From Bacteriovoracales bacterium (GTDB taxonomy: Bacteria > Bdellovibrionota > Bacteriovoracia > Bacteriovoracales > Bacteriovoracaceae): a stretch of 54,694 nucleotides of DNA. Shown here piece after piece: positions 41,953 to 50,679 of this stretch; within the stretch, counting starts at the first letter, position 1; every line of letters starts with the position of its first letter. The stretch lies in the NCBI GenBank assembly GCA_030149295.1, contig JASBRV010000069.1:1-54694 (forward strand), written 5' to 3'. The translations under genes were made by a program, and so were the position numbers. The notes beneath the pieces were generated by a model. The model ran no database searches, was not told the origin of the DNA, and saw only the letters and a list, made by a program, of their open reading frames with translations.

Positions 41953-44559
41953 TTCGGCTTTGTTTTTTTCGTCTTCATCTTCATCCTCGTCGAAGCGAAA
42001 CTCATAAGAAGAGACAGCTCCAAAGTCCTGGTTGTTCAATGAATAGGCGAGCATAAGATGAGAGTTCTTGCCATTAAAAATGGCTTTTCTTAATTTTCCG
42101 GCAAGACCCACACGATCACTTCTTTTAATATAGACCTCATTGAGTCCTTTTTTGATTTGACCATTATTGTTGATCACAATCTTTAAAAGACTATTATATG
42201 CACTCCAAGAAGAGGTGCGATCAATTCGTAAATAAAGAAATTTTGGTTTCTTGGTGAGATCAAAGGAGAGTTTGACAGTATCCTTATCAACTTCTTTGAG
42301 AGAAAGACTATTGATTTTGGCTTCGGGGTCAACATTGATTCTTGGTCCAACGCGATCAAAGTTGCTGCGTCTTTCTGCTTCATCTCCAATAGGAAAAACA
42401 TTACCGAGGCTTCCGTGGCTCCCACTCATTTTGCCCCAAACATCAGGGGCACTTGCAGTCATACTAAAGTTGGCCTGTGCATTTCCAGCAAGGATTCTTG
42501 TCGCTTTCACCAATTCAGAACCATAATGAACGGTATCATAGAGCTTGCCAAAAGCCCTCACTAATTCCCTCGGGTCTTTAATACCTTTTAATTTCTTCCA
42601 TTGACGAAAAAATTTATAGGCGATGATAAGGCGGCCTCCCTGGGAGAGGTTAATATTAAAGAGGGCAAGGGGAATATTAAGAATCGTGGCGTAGCTATGA
42701 AGACCAAGGCTTAGGATACGGCGATAGGTCCTAGACCAACTGCCTTCCTTTTGTTCAAACGCTTTTTCCATCGCAAGCCAATATTCTTTTTCGCTTGCTT
42801 CTTGAATTTTGACGAGGTGATTAAGATCTAAATCGACTTGATAATAAAAAGAGGTTCTTCCGTATTCGGCCTTTCGCTTGAGTGTGTCACCTTCGCTTTG
42901 ACAGGCATGGCCTCTGTAATCTCTACTGTGCAGCAAAGAGAGAGTGTCACAGTCTACCTCTGGTAGATATACTGGTGGTCTGGGAAAAGTACCTGGTTTT
43001 TGAATCGCCGCTTCGACTTCCAAAATGTAATCATGCAATTCCTCACCATCAGTATGAGAATCTTCTATACGACCTATTATGCGCATTCCAAGGCCATCGG
43101 CTTCACTGCTTTGGTAGGTGTTCTCGTTGAGAGTTGTGAAAAACTCATGTCTTCGCGACTCACTGGCTCCCCATAAACTATCGTAGGATTTAAAAATAAG
43201 GCTTTTAGAGGTAAAGAGTTTATGTTCTACCCCGTCCATGTGAACAGTTGCTTTTGTTTGGGATAGGGAATTACCTGAGGATTTCTCAAAAAGTAGGGAA
43301 AGTTTCATGCGATAGCTCTCATTTTCACTTTGAGTTTGAGAGGTTTTTAAAAAGCGCTCTTCAACCCCGCTTTCTGGATCTTGAGCGTAATCATAACTGA
43401 GTTTAAGGCGGCCCATGGTTGCTAGATTATAAGCTTCTCTTGCTTTTTCCTTGGTCAGGTCATAGCGATAGCCAATGGCCAATTCCTCGAGGGTGGATTT
43501 GTTAACATTAAAACTAAAGGGAATGAATTCTTCTTTGATTTTTAGGAGGGTGCGATCTAAAACCATGAAACCTTCAAAAAGCTCCTGCTGTAATGAAAGA
43601 TGGCCAATATTATAATTGGTCCCTTTCGTAAAAGAGCGAGTGAGTTTTATTTGGGCGTGGTTTTCAGATTCCTTCCAAAGGCTTATATCAAAGTTGCCCC
43701 TCAGATAAGTGGTAATCCCCAGTGAGGCTTGAGTTGCCGTGAGGTCAAGACCTGCTATCTCAAATTGAGACCATCCTGCACGCAGGCCTAACTGCACCCC
43801 ACCATTGAGACCATAACTAGTGATTTCGCCAACGGGCATTTCATCCATTCTCTTGGCACTAAGAGGAATTTTTAGTGGATGGGTAACTAGATTCCAAAGC
43901 TTATTGTAGCGCGCACGAATTTTAGGATCTTGAGTTTTCCAAAAGAGGAAACGAGAAAAATAAGAATCATCACTATCATCTTCTCTGATGACGGTATAAT
44001 CCCAATTCTTAGTTTTTAATTCGTGGTAAAGAGAGTCTGCTTCATCCCCGGCCTTGGTGAGATCCTTTTCGATGTCTTCTAAAGATCTTAGTTGTTCTAT
44101 ATTTTCAGGGGCCACTTGGCGTATATGAAAGGAGTCAGCTCCAAAACTGAGACCAATATTTAAACCAATGCCTCCAGCACCGAAACCAATTTCATCGGCG
44201 TACAAGGGAATCGGAAGATAGAGAGGAGCTTTTAAAAAATCCACTACTGTGTAGGTGTCGAGAATATCTTGATTATTAAAAACTCTTCTTTGCACTCTTA
44301 AGCTAAGACTTAAGTCACCGGCAATAGTTTTCTTAAAAAGCTCTCTATTGGTTAGAGATTCAAAAATGGAAGCACTTAATTTTGTACCAGCATCTTCCCA
44401 TTCGTCATAAACAGTATCATTAAGGCGGTCAATCCACTGGCGGGGAAGTCTTGGGATCGAGGGGGGATCAGTTGGAGGCGTATCCATATCATTCTCTGTG
44501 TCCTGTGCAAAAGACAGTACTGAGAAAAGAAAATAAAGGGCAAATAGGGTCGTCTTCAT
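41893..44559 (-). CDS. Large exported protein of unknown function
   Basis: 888 residues with signal peptide (MKTTLFALYFLFSVLSFAQ). The first 130 residues are acidic/proline-rich. Residues 130-560 contain many predicted beta strands with Gly-rich turns (GFGAGGIGLNIGLSFGAD; SYGLNGGVQLGLRAGW), suggesting an outer-membrane or surface beta structure. There is a helical hydrophobic part near 640-690, and the C-terminus is extremely acidic (DEDEDEDEKNK). No family recognised. It overlaps the small ParA-partner gene tail to tail by 60 bases. A small exported-protein gene lies 79 bases upstream on the same strand. Confidence 0.78.
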   Translation of the reverse strand: MKTTLFALYFLFSVLSFAQDTENDMDTPPTDPPSIPRLPRQWIDRLNDTVYDEWEDAGTKLSASIFESLTNRELFKKTIAGDLSLSLRVQRRVFNNQDILDTYTVVDFLKAPLYLPIPLYADEIGFGAGGIGLNIGLSFGADSFHIRQVAPENIEQLRSLEDIEKDLTKAGDEADSLYHELKTKNWDYTVIREDDSDDSYFSRFLFWKTQDPKIRARYNKLWNLVTHPLKIPLSAKRMDEMPVGEITSYGLNGGVQLGLRAGWSQFEIAGLDLTATQASLGITTYLRGNFDISLWKESENHAQIKLTRSFTKGTNYNIGHLSLQQELFEGFMVLDRTLLKIKEEFIPFSFNVNKSTLEELAIGYRYDLTKEKAREAYNLATMGRLKLSYDYAQDPESGVEERFLKTSQTQSENESYRMKLSLLFEKSSGNSLSQTKATVHMDGVEHKLFTSKSLIFKSYDSLWGASESRRHEFFTTLNENTYQSSEADGLGMRIIGRIEDSHTDGEELHDYILEVEAAIQKPGTFPRPPVYLPEVDCDTLSLLHSRDYRGHACQSEGDTLKRKAEYGRTSFYYQVDLDLNHLVKIQEASEKEYWLAMEKAFEQKEGSWSRTYRRILSLGLHSYATILNIPLALFNINLSQGGRLIIAYKFFRQWKKLKGIKDPRELVRAFGKLYDTVHYGSELVKATRILAGNAQANFSMTASAPDVWGKMSGSHGSLGNVFPIGDEAERRSNFDRVGPRINVDPEAKINSLSLKEVDKDTVKLSFDLTKKPKFLYLRIDRTSSWSAYNSLLKIVINNNGQIKKGLNEVYIKRSDRVGLAGKLRKAIFNGKNSHLMLAYSLNNQDFGAVSSYEFRFDEDEDEDEKNKAELSLDEAKSENRINDLKQAL

Positions 44560-44638
44560 GGGTCTAGCTTTAATTTACAGGGCTTAAGCTCGTAAATCTG
44601 GGCTCTTGTAAAATTTACTTAAAACTACAAAGATTTGA

Positions 44639-44977
44639 TCAGCGGCTACGATGCCGTGGTGCTTTAAAAAAGTGACCTTTTTTCAGTGGCTTAGAGTCTT
44701 TGATTGGTTCGATAACCTCTTTTGCCGTTTCCTCTCCTCTTTTAGGGGCAGCGAGAGAGGTGGAAATGGTGTCTTCAGTTTGAGTTGACTCTGGTGAATC
44801 GGACAATTCCGATAAGAGGGCTTCTTCCTCTAAAACCCACTCTTCAGATTTCATGGGACTCTCTGGCGTAATTAGGGAAAGCTCGTCTCTTAGGCGATCA
44901 ACTGTGGGCTCACTTAAGCTTTCGGAGGCTAAGACGGATGTAGTGAATAAACTAAACATTAAGATGGTAATCCTCAT
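44639..44977 (-). CDS. Small exported protein of unknown function
   Basis: 112 residues with signal peptide (MRITILMFSLFTTSVLAS). The mature part is Ser/Glu/Thr-rich and probably disordered, with a basic end (KKGHFFKAPRHRSR). No family recognised. It precedes the 888-residue exported protein gene on the same strand, so the two may be co-expressed. Confidence 0.62.
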   Translation of the reverse strand: MRITILMFSLFTTSVLASESLSEPTVDRLRDELSLITPESPMKSEEWVLEEEALLSELSDSPESTQTEDTISTSLAAPKRGEETAKEVIEPIKDSKPLKKGHFFKAPRHRSR

Positions 44978-45001
44978 ACATTATATAGAGTAAACAATGG
45001 G

Positions 45002-45030
45002 GTGACTGACGTCAAAACAGCCATTATATT
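45002..45030 (+). promoter_or_regulatory. Candidate promoter of the queA-secF operon
   Basis: GTGACT (45002-45007), 17-base spacer, TATATT (45025-45030). The expected start of transcription (about 45037) coincides with the first in-frame ATG of queA, so the mRNA would have almost no leader. Confidence 0.4.
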
Positions 45031-45036
45031 AGCCCC

Positions 45037-46098
45037 ATGAATCCAGACCTCATGGTGAAAAATTATCACTACGATCTACCTGAAGATCTTATTGCGCAGA
45101 GACCGGCGAGTCCCAGGGATCATTCGCGTCTTCTCATCTATCGTGAAGAGGATGATAAGATTATCCATGATCATTTTTATAACCTTCCTCATTATCTGCC
45201 AGCGGATAGCACTTTGGTTAAAAACAACTCCCGCGTTTTTCCTTGTCGGCTAATCGCCAAGAAAAAAAGTGGGGCTAAAGCTGAAATCTTTTTTCTCTCT
45301 CTCAAAGAAGAAAAGGAGGGGTTTCCTTGTTTGATCAAAACCTCTAGCAAGAAAAATATTGGTGATGAGTTTGTCATTGATGGTGAGAAGAATATGATCA
45401 CTTTAAATGCCAGAGGCGAGGATGGGGTTTTCTTTGTTCGCCTTGAAAGAGAGATGGCCAATAGGCTGAAAGAAACTCTTGAGGGCCAAGGCAAGGTGCC
45501 GATACCTCCTTATATTCGAAAAGGGGAGTCCGATAACAAAGATCTTGAGGATTACCAAACTCTCTACGCCTCAGAAAAAGAGGTTGGCTCTGTTGCGGCC
45601 CCTACTGCTGGTTTGCATTTTACCCCGCGAGTTTTTAGATCTCTTAAAGAAAAAGGGATATCTTCTGAATCGGTCACCCTACATGTGGGGCTTGGAACCT
45701 TTAGACCTGTTAAAAGTGAAGTGATAAGTGATCATAAAATGCACAAGGAAAATTACTTTGTTGAAAGTGAGGCTTGGAAGAGAATTGTCTCGGCGCCCAA
45801 AAGAATCGCCGTGGGGACAACAAGCCTTCGAGTGCTTGAAAGCTTATGGCCTATAAAAGACCGCGTGATAGGGGGAGAGATGTACGATACCGAAATCTTC
45901 CTTCACCCGGGGGTGAATGTTCAATCCATTGATGGCCTGATCACAAATTTTCATTTACCTGAAAGCACTCTCATCATGTTAGTTTCTGCACTCATTGGTA
46001 GAGAGAAAACTTTGTCTCTCTACAACGAAGCTGTTAAGGAGAGGTATCGTTTTTTCTCTTATGGGGATTCAATGTTAATTCTCAGAAAACAATATTAA
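45037..46098 (+). CDS. queA: S-adenosylmethionine:tRNA ribosyltransferase-isomerase
   Basis: 353 residues. QueA transfers the ribosyl part of SAM to preQ1-tRNA to make epoxyqueuosine. Family blocks: YDLPEDLIAQRP, VGSVAAPTAGLHFT, LHVGLGTFRPV, GTTSLRVLES and LITNFHLPESTLIMLVSALIG. The protein may start at the second ATG (45052, MVKNYHYDLPE), which fits family N-termini better; neither ATG has a ribosome site, and the candidate promoter would start transcription at or near 45037. It heads the operon with tgt, yajC, tatA, secD and secF. Confidence 0.96.
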   Translation: MNPDLMVKNYHYDLPEDLIAQRPASPRDHSRLLIYREEDDKIIHDHFYNLPHYLPADSTLVKNNSRVFPCRLIAKKKSGAKAEIFFLSLKEEKEGFPCLIKTSSKKNIGDEFVIDGEKNMITLNARGEDGVFFVRLEREMANRLKETLEGQGKVPIPPYIRKGESDNKDLEDYQTLYASEKEVGSVAAPTAGLHFTPRVFRSLKEKGISSESVTLHVGLGTFRPVKSEVISDHKMHKENYFVESEAWKRIVSAPKRIAVGTTSLRVLESLWPIKDRVIGGEMYDTEIFLHPGVNVQSIDGLITNFHLPESTLIMLVSALIGREKTLSLYNEAVKERYRFFSYGDSMLILRKQY

Positions 46099-46110
46099 TA
46101 TGGGAAGGAT

Positions 46111-47226
46111 ATGGGCTTTTTTCAACTAGAACATACTTGTGGCCAAGCTAGAGCTGGAACCATAAAAACTGCCCATGGGGAAGTTCAAACTCCAATCTTT
46201 ATGCCGGTAGGAACAAGGGCCAGTGTAAAAACGATGACCAGTGCCGATTTAGAAGAAATCGGCGCCCAAATTATTTTAGGCAACACCTATCATCTTTATC
46301 TTCGTCCTGGGCACGAACTTATTGAAAAAGTGGGAGGCTCTCTTCACGGATTTATGAATTGGCAAAAACCTATTCTTACCGATAGCGGAGGCTTTCAAGT
46401 TTTTTCCCTTTCCGAACTTAATAAAGTAACGGAAGAGGGAGTGGTCTTTCAAAGCCATATCGATGGGTCCAAGCATATGATTGGTCCTGAGAAATCCATG
46501 GAAATTCAAAAAGGTCTTGGCCCAGATATTGTGATGGCCTTTGATGAATGTCCTGCCCTTCCTGCCTCTAAAGAGCGCTTAAGAGAAAGCATGGAGCTGA
46601 CTCTAAGATGGGCTAAGAGGTGTAAAGATTATGAGCTTCGAGCCTATCAAAATCTTTTTGGTATCATCCAAGGTGGGCTTCATCACGATCTTCGAACAGA
46701 ATGTATGGAAAGATTAGAAGAAATGGACTTTCCTGGTCTCGCCCTTGGCGGTCTCAGTGTTGGTGAGAAAAACCAAGAGATGGTAGATTTTTGCCACGAC
46801 TTTTGTCCCACCATGCCCGCCCATAAGCCCCGTTATTTAATGGGAGTGGGAAAACCCCTTGATGTTTTGACGGGGATTAAAAATGGACTCGATATGTTTG
46901 ATTGTGTGCTTCCCACTAGGAATGCGCGAAATGGCCAAGTTCTTACTCATAAAGGGCCTTTAAATATTAAAAAGGAGCGCTTTAAAGAAGACACTTCTCC
47001 CATTGATCCGGATTGCTCTTGTCGCACTTGTCAAAATTATTCTCGCGCTTATGTTCGCCACCTCTTTAACGTTGGTGAATACCTCGCAGGGCAGCTCATC
47101 ACTTTTCACAACCTTCATTTTTATCTCACTATGGTCAAAGAAGCCCGTAAGCAAATTATTGCGGGAACATTTGACGAGTATTACCACTCGTTTTATAAGT
47201 CCTATCTAAGTAACGAATATCAATAG
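46111..47226 (+). CDS. tgt: Queuine/preQ1 tRNA-ribosyltransferase
   Basis: 371 residues, full length. It exchanges guanine 34 for preQ1 in tRNAs with GUN anticodons, the step before QueA. Visible features: MPVGTRASVKTM, nucleophile region LTDSGGFQVFSL, GLALGGLSVGE, MGVGKPLD, FDCVLPTRNARNGQ and the zinc site CSCRTC with a downstream His. It starts 12 bases after queA behind GGAAGG, and yajC follows by 9 bases. Confidence 0.97.
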   Translation: MGFFQLEHTCGQARAGTIKTAHGEVQTPIFMPVGTRASVKTMTSADLEEIGAQIILGNTYHLYLRPGHELIEKVGGSLHGFMNWQKPILTDSGGFQVFSLSELNKVTEEGVVFQSHIDGSKHMIGPEKSMEIQKGLGPDIVMAFDECPALPASKERLRESMELTLRWAKRCKDYELRAYQNLFGIIQGGLHHDLRTECMERLEEMDFPGLALGGLSVGEKNQEMVDFCHDFCPTMPAHKPRYLMGVGKPLDVLTGIKNGLDMFDCVLPTRNARNGQVLTHKGPLNIKKERFKEDTSPIDPDCSCRTCQNYSRAYVRHLFNVGEYLAGQLITFHNLHFYLTMVKEARKQIIAGTFDEYYHSFYKSYLSNEYQ

Positions 47227-47235
47227 AGGACACCT

Positions 47236-47583
47236 ATGAATGTAATGAATGTATTTTTTCAAGATGTGATGGCCCAAGAGGGTGCGGCACAAACTCCAGG
47301 CTTAGCGAATTTTGCTCCTATCATCGTCATCTTTTTCATTATTTATTTTCTTATGATTCGTCCCCAAAAGAAGCAACTTGAAGAAGAAAAGGCCATGCTT
47401 GGTGGTCTTAATAAAGGCGACGAAGTTTATACCAAGGCCGGCATTCTGGGAACTATCGTGGGTATGACCGACAAGGTCATTACTCTAGAAGTAAGCGACA
47501 ACGTGAAACTCAAAGTTCTTCGTAGCCAAGTTGGTGGTCTCTCCGCTAAACTTTTTGAAAAGAAAAGCGAAGACAAGAAGTAG
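47236..47583 (+). CDS. yajC: Preprotein translocase accessory subunit YajC
   Basis: 115 residues. One membrane helix (IVIFFIIYFLMIRPQKKQ region, with the hallmark MIRPQKKQ) followed by the small soluble domain GDEVYTKAGILGTIVGM. YajC associates with SecDF at the SecYEG translocon. The N-terminus is slightly longer than usual (a second ATG lies at 47245). It sits in the classical tgt-yajC-secD order, here with a tatA-like gene inserted before secD. Confidence 0.95.
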   Translation: MNVMNVFFQDVMAQEGAAQTPGLANFAPIIVIFFIIYFLMIRPQKKQLEEEKAMLGGLNKGDEVYTKAGILGTIVGMTDKVITLEVSDNVKLKVLRSQVGGLSAKLFEKKSEDKK

Positions 47584-47608
47584 TTTCGCATATTCCTAGA
47601 GGCTTTCT

Positions 47609-47938
47609 ATGTTCGGACTCGGTGCCGGTGAAATATTTATCATTCTTGCCTTTGCCCTGATTTTTATCGGGCCCAAGAAATTACCTGAGTTGGCGCGCAA
47701 TCTTGGCAAAGGCATTCGTGAATTTCAAAAGGCAAAAGATGACCTTATGACTCAAGTGAATGAGTCAAGTCAGCATGAGGACAAGCTTCAAGAAGATCAT
47801 CACCCCAACCTCACTGGGGTGAATGAAGCGGAAGAATTCACTACGCCCACTGAAGCGAAAGCCGATCCTGAAGTGGATAAAGTTGTCGATGAAATTAAAG
47901 ATGCTATGCAAAAGAATAGCGAAGAAAAATCGTCCTAA
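47609..47938 (+). CDS. tatA: Twin-arginine translocase subunit TatA/TatE-type
   Basis: 109 residues. N-terminal membrane helix with FGLGAGEIFIILAFALIFI, the hinge GPKKLPELARNLGKGIREF and a long acidic, probably disordered tail. The Gly-Pro hinge and amphipathic helix are TatA/B signatures. The missing Glu-Pro of typical TatB N-termini and the FGLG start favour TatA, but TatB cannot be fully excluded. It forms the pore-like component that moves folded proteins. No tatC is adjacent; it lies between yajC and secD, an uncommon position. Confidence 0.88.
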   Translation: MFGLGAGEIFIILAFALIFIGPKKLPELARNLGKGIREFQKAKDDLMTQVNESSQHEDKLQEDHHPNLTGVNEAEEFTTPTEAKADPEVDKVVDEIKDAMQKNSEEKSS

Positions 47939-48004
47939 ACAATTCATTGCCTTTAAGTCTGTTATTCCCCTATAATTTCCTACTGTTAACATCTTTTTCG
48001 TTAA

Positions 48005-48027
48005 CCCAATAACCCTAACTGATTGGG
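48005..48027 (+). promoter_or_regulatory. Hairpin covering the secD ribosome site
   Basis: CCCAAT (48005-48010) and ATTGGG (48022-48027) can pair across an 11-base loop. The last GGG is the start of GGGAG, the ribosome-binding site of secD (ATG 48038). Weak stem of six pairs, so only modest control is expected. Confidence 0.35.
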
Positions 48028-48037
48028 AGTATCTAGC

Positions 48038-49750
48038 ATGAAAAGAAGCTGGTGGTACCGCTTTACCTTTTTGATTATCGTGGGAGTTATCTCTCTTTTG
48101 ATGATCACCCCTACGGCCTTAAACTTTAATCAAGAAACAAGCTTTCCTGTGAAGTCCAAAATTACTTTGGGACTCGATCTACAGGGCGGGCTTTATATGA
48201 TTCTTGGTATCGACTTTAACAAAGTCTATGAAGACGAAGTGAAAGGTTACGCTAGAAAGATTGCCTACGTTCTTAATGACCAAGGAATCAACGCAGAGGT
48301 GGGAATCCTTAATAAGAGCGATCCGACAGATCCTACTCACTCGGTAAAAATTAGTGATAGGGGAAGCCTTGAAAAAGCGAAAGAAGAAATTAAGAAATTC
48401 TTTCCCTCTATTTTGAGAATGACTCAAGAAGAGGGGGATGCTCTCTTTTATGGTCTCACCCAAGTGCAAAAGACCACCATCGAGGAGCAAGCTCTCGGCA
48501 AGTCTATCGAGGTTATTCGTAACAGAATTGATGAGTTTGGCGTTACAGAGCCAGAAATTGTCTCTCAAGGTAATAACCGTATCGTTATTCAACTTCCAGG
48601 GGTGAAGGACATTGAAAGAGCAAAGGATCTTATTGGGAAGACGGCGAAGCTCGAATTCAAAATGGTAAACGATAATATTAATCTCACTACCATGAATGGA
48701 TGGATTGAAAAGGCTAAGCAGTCTGGGATTGAATACAAAACAGGAATTCGTTTTTCAAAGTATCTGAGAACCCTTAATGATTACCTAAGAAAGGAAAAAG
48801 ATCTTCCCGCTCAACACGAGCTAGCTTTTCAAAAGACTGTTTCCAAAGCGACCAATGAGGTGACGCAAATGGTACCTTACTTAGTGGAAGCCGGCACTCG
48901 CCTTAACGGTGATCAGTTACAAGATGCAAGAGTTCAAATTGATCAGCAAAAGAATGAGCCTTATGTTTCTCTTGAATTTAAGGCCAGTGGAGCGAAGATT
49001 TTTGAAGAGTTGACGGGAGCCAATATCGGTCGTCGCATGGCCGTAATTCTCGATGGCAACGTTTATAGTGCACCCTCAATTCGTGAGAGAATTGGTGGTG
49101 GCCGCGCTCAAATTACTCTAGGACAAGGAAATTTTAATCGCATGATGAAAGAGGCAAGGGATTTGGCCTTGGTTCTTCGTGCCGGTGCTCTTCCTGTGCA
49201 ACTTGATTTTGAAGAGCAAAGAACTGTTGGTCCAAGTCTTGGTGCTGACTCCATTGAAAAAGCTCGCTACGCTTCTCTTATCGGGGCGGCTTTGGTTTTT
49301 CTCTTTATCCTCGTTTATTATAAAATCAGTGGTTTTATTGCCATGATGACTCTGGTTCTTAACGTCATCTTGGTGATTGCCGCTCTTGTGGCCTTTGAAG
49401 CTACCCTTACACTGCCAGGTATTGCAGGTATTGCGCTCACCATTGGTATGGCCGTTGATGCCAATATCATTATTTACGAGAGGATTCGGGAGGAAGTGAG
49501 AAAAGGCTTAAGCTACTACAAAGCTGTTGAAACTGGTTTTGCTCACGCTTTTTGGACAATTATTGATGCCAACATCACCACAGCTCTTGCAGGTCTATGC
49601 CTTCTTAATTTTGGTACAGGACCTATTAGAGGTTTCGCGGTGACTTTATTGATTGGAATCGCTTCAACTGTTTATACCTCTTACTTTGTAGGCAAGCTTC
49701 TCTTTGAACTTTATATGAATAAAACTGAAGGTCAGGATCTTTCGATATGA
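48038..49750 (+). CDS. secD: Protein translocase subunit SecD
   Basis: About 570 residues. N-terminal helix, then GLDLQGGLYMILG, the periplasmic P1 head domain with VIRNRIDEFGVTEPEI and VIQLPGVKD, and a C-terminal bundle with AGIALTIGMAVDANIIIYER. With SecF it uses the proton motive force to pull exported proteins across the membrane. ATG 48038 follows GGGAG; an in-frame GTG/ATG at 48023 would add five residues. secF overlaps its stop. Confidence 0.97.
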   Translation: MKRSWWYRFTFLIIVGVISLLMITPTALNFNQETSFPVKSKITLGLDLQGGLYMILGIDFNKVYEDEVKGYARKIAYVLNDQGINAEVGILNKSDPTDPTHSVKISDRGSLEKAKEEIKKFFPSILRMTQEEGDALFYGLTQVQKTTIEEQALGKSIEVIRNRIDEFGVTEPEIVSQGNNRIVIQLPGVKDIERAKDLIGKTAKLEFKMVNDNINLTTMNGWIEKAKQSGIEYKTGIRFSKYLRTLNDYLRKEKDLPAQHELAFQKTVSKATNEVTQMVPYLVEAGTRLNGDQLQDARVQIDQQKNEPYVSLEFKASGAKIFEELTGANIGRRMAVILDGNVYSAPSIRERIGGGRAQITLGQGNFNRMMKEARDLALVLRAGALPVQLDFEEQRTVGPSLGADSIEKARYASLIGAALVFLFILVYYKISGFIAMMTLVLNVILVIAALVAFEATLTLPGIAGIALTIGMAVDANIIIYERIREEVRKGLSYYKAVETGFAHAFWTIIDANITTALAGLCLLNFGTGPIRGFAVTLLIGIASTVYTSYFVGKLLFELYMNKTEGQDLSI

Positions 49751-50679
49751 TGCAAGTAATTAACCCCAACACAAAAATTAAATTCTCTAAACACTATGGA
49801 TTTACGGCCATATTATCTATCCTCTTGGTTGCTGTGTCCCTCTACGGCCTTTTTGCCCGCATGGATTATGGTGTCGACTTTAGAGGGGGAGCCGAGATTC
49901 AGGTTAAGTTTCAAAAAGATATTAACCTCAATGTCTTAAGGAAAACTTTAAAAGAAGAAGGTTTTAGAGTTCAAGTGCAACAAATTGGTGAAGCGGCTAG
50001 CTTAGAATTTCTCCTTAAAGTGGCAGCTACTGAGGACAATCTCAATGAGGTGACTGATAAGGTTTCCCAAGCCCTTAATAAAGATTTTGCGGCTCAAGGG
50101 GTAGAGATAAGAAAGGTTGATATCGTTGGTCCAAAGGCCGGTGCTCAGTTGAGGCAATCCGGTTTTCAAGCAATGTTTTGGGCCTTGATTGCCATCATGA
50201 TCTATGTAGGTCTTCGCTTTGATTTTAAATATTCTCCAGGGGCGATTGTAGCCCTCTTTCACGATGTCTCTATCATTTTAGGAGTATTCGCTTTTACTCA
50301 TACCGAATTTACCCTTCAGACGGTAGCCGCTCTTCTTGCAGTTATTGGTTATTCTGTTAACGATACGGTTATCGTTTATGACCGAGTGAGAGAGCATGAA
50401 CAAAAATTTTCTCATCTTACCTTGAAAGAGCAAATTGATAATGCGATTAATGAGACCTTAAGCCGTACCATTTTAACTTCAGGAACAACCTTATTTATCT
50501 CAGGAACGATGTTTTTCTTTGGAGGCTTAGCTATTAGAGACTTCTTTTTGGCCATCTCTTTAGGGGTTCTTATTGGTACTTACAGCTCTGTTTATGTGGC
50601 AGCTCCGGTGACCTTACTTTTTAATAAAATTCTAGGAAGTGATGAGAAATCAAGCTCAGCTCAAGGGGCTAAGGCTTAG
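49747..50679 (+). CDS. secF: Protein translocase subunit SecF
   Basis: 310 residues. Six membrane helices, GVDFRGGAEIQVKF after the first, VGPKAGAQLRQSG at the head of the second half, and AVIGYSVNDTVIVYDRVRE, the SecF signature. It starts in the SecD stop (ATGATG), giving tight coupling. The last 38 bases overlap the next gene, whose start lies within secF. Confidence 0.97.
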   Translation: MMQVINPNTKIKFSKHYGFTAILSILLVAVSLYGLFARMDYGVDFRGGAEIQVKFQKDINLNVLRKTLKEEGFRVQVQQIGEAASLEFLLKVAATEDNLNEVTDKVSQALNKDFAAQGVEIRKVDIVGPKAGAQLRQSGFQAMFWALIAIMIYVGLRFDFKYSPGAIVALFHDVSIILGVFAFTHTEFTLQTVAALLAVIGYSVNDTVIVYDRVREHEQKFSHLTLKEQIDNAINETLSRTILTSGTTLFISGTMFFFGGLAIRDFFLAISLGVLIGTYSSVYVAAPVTLLFNKILGSDEKSSSAQGAKA

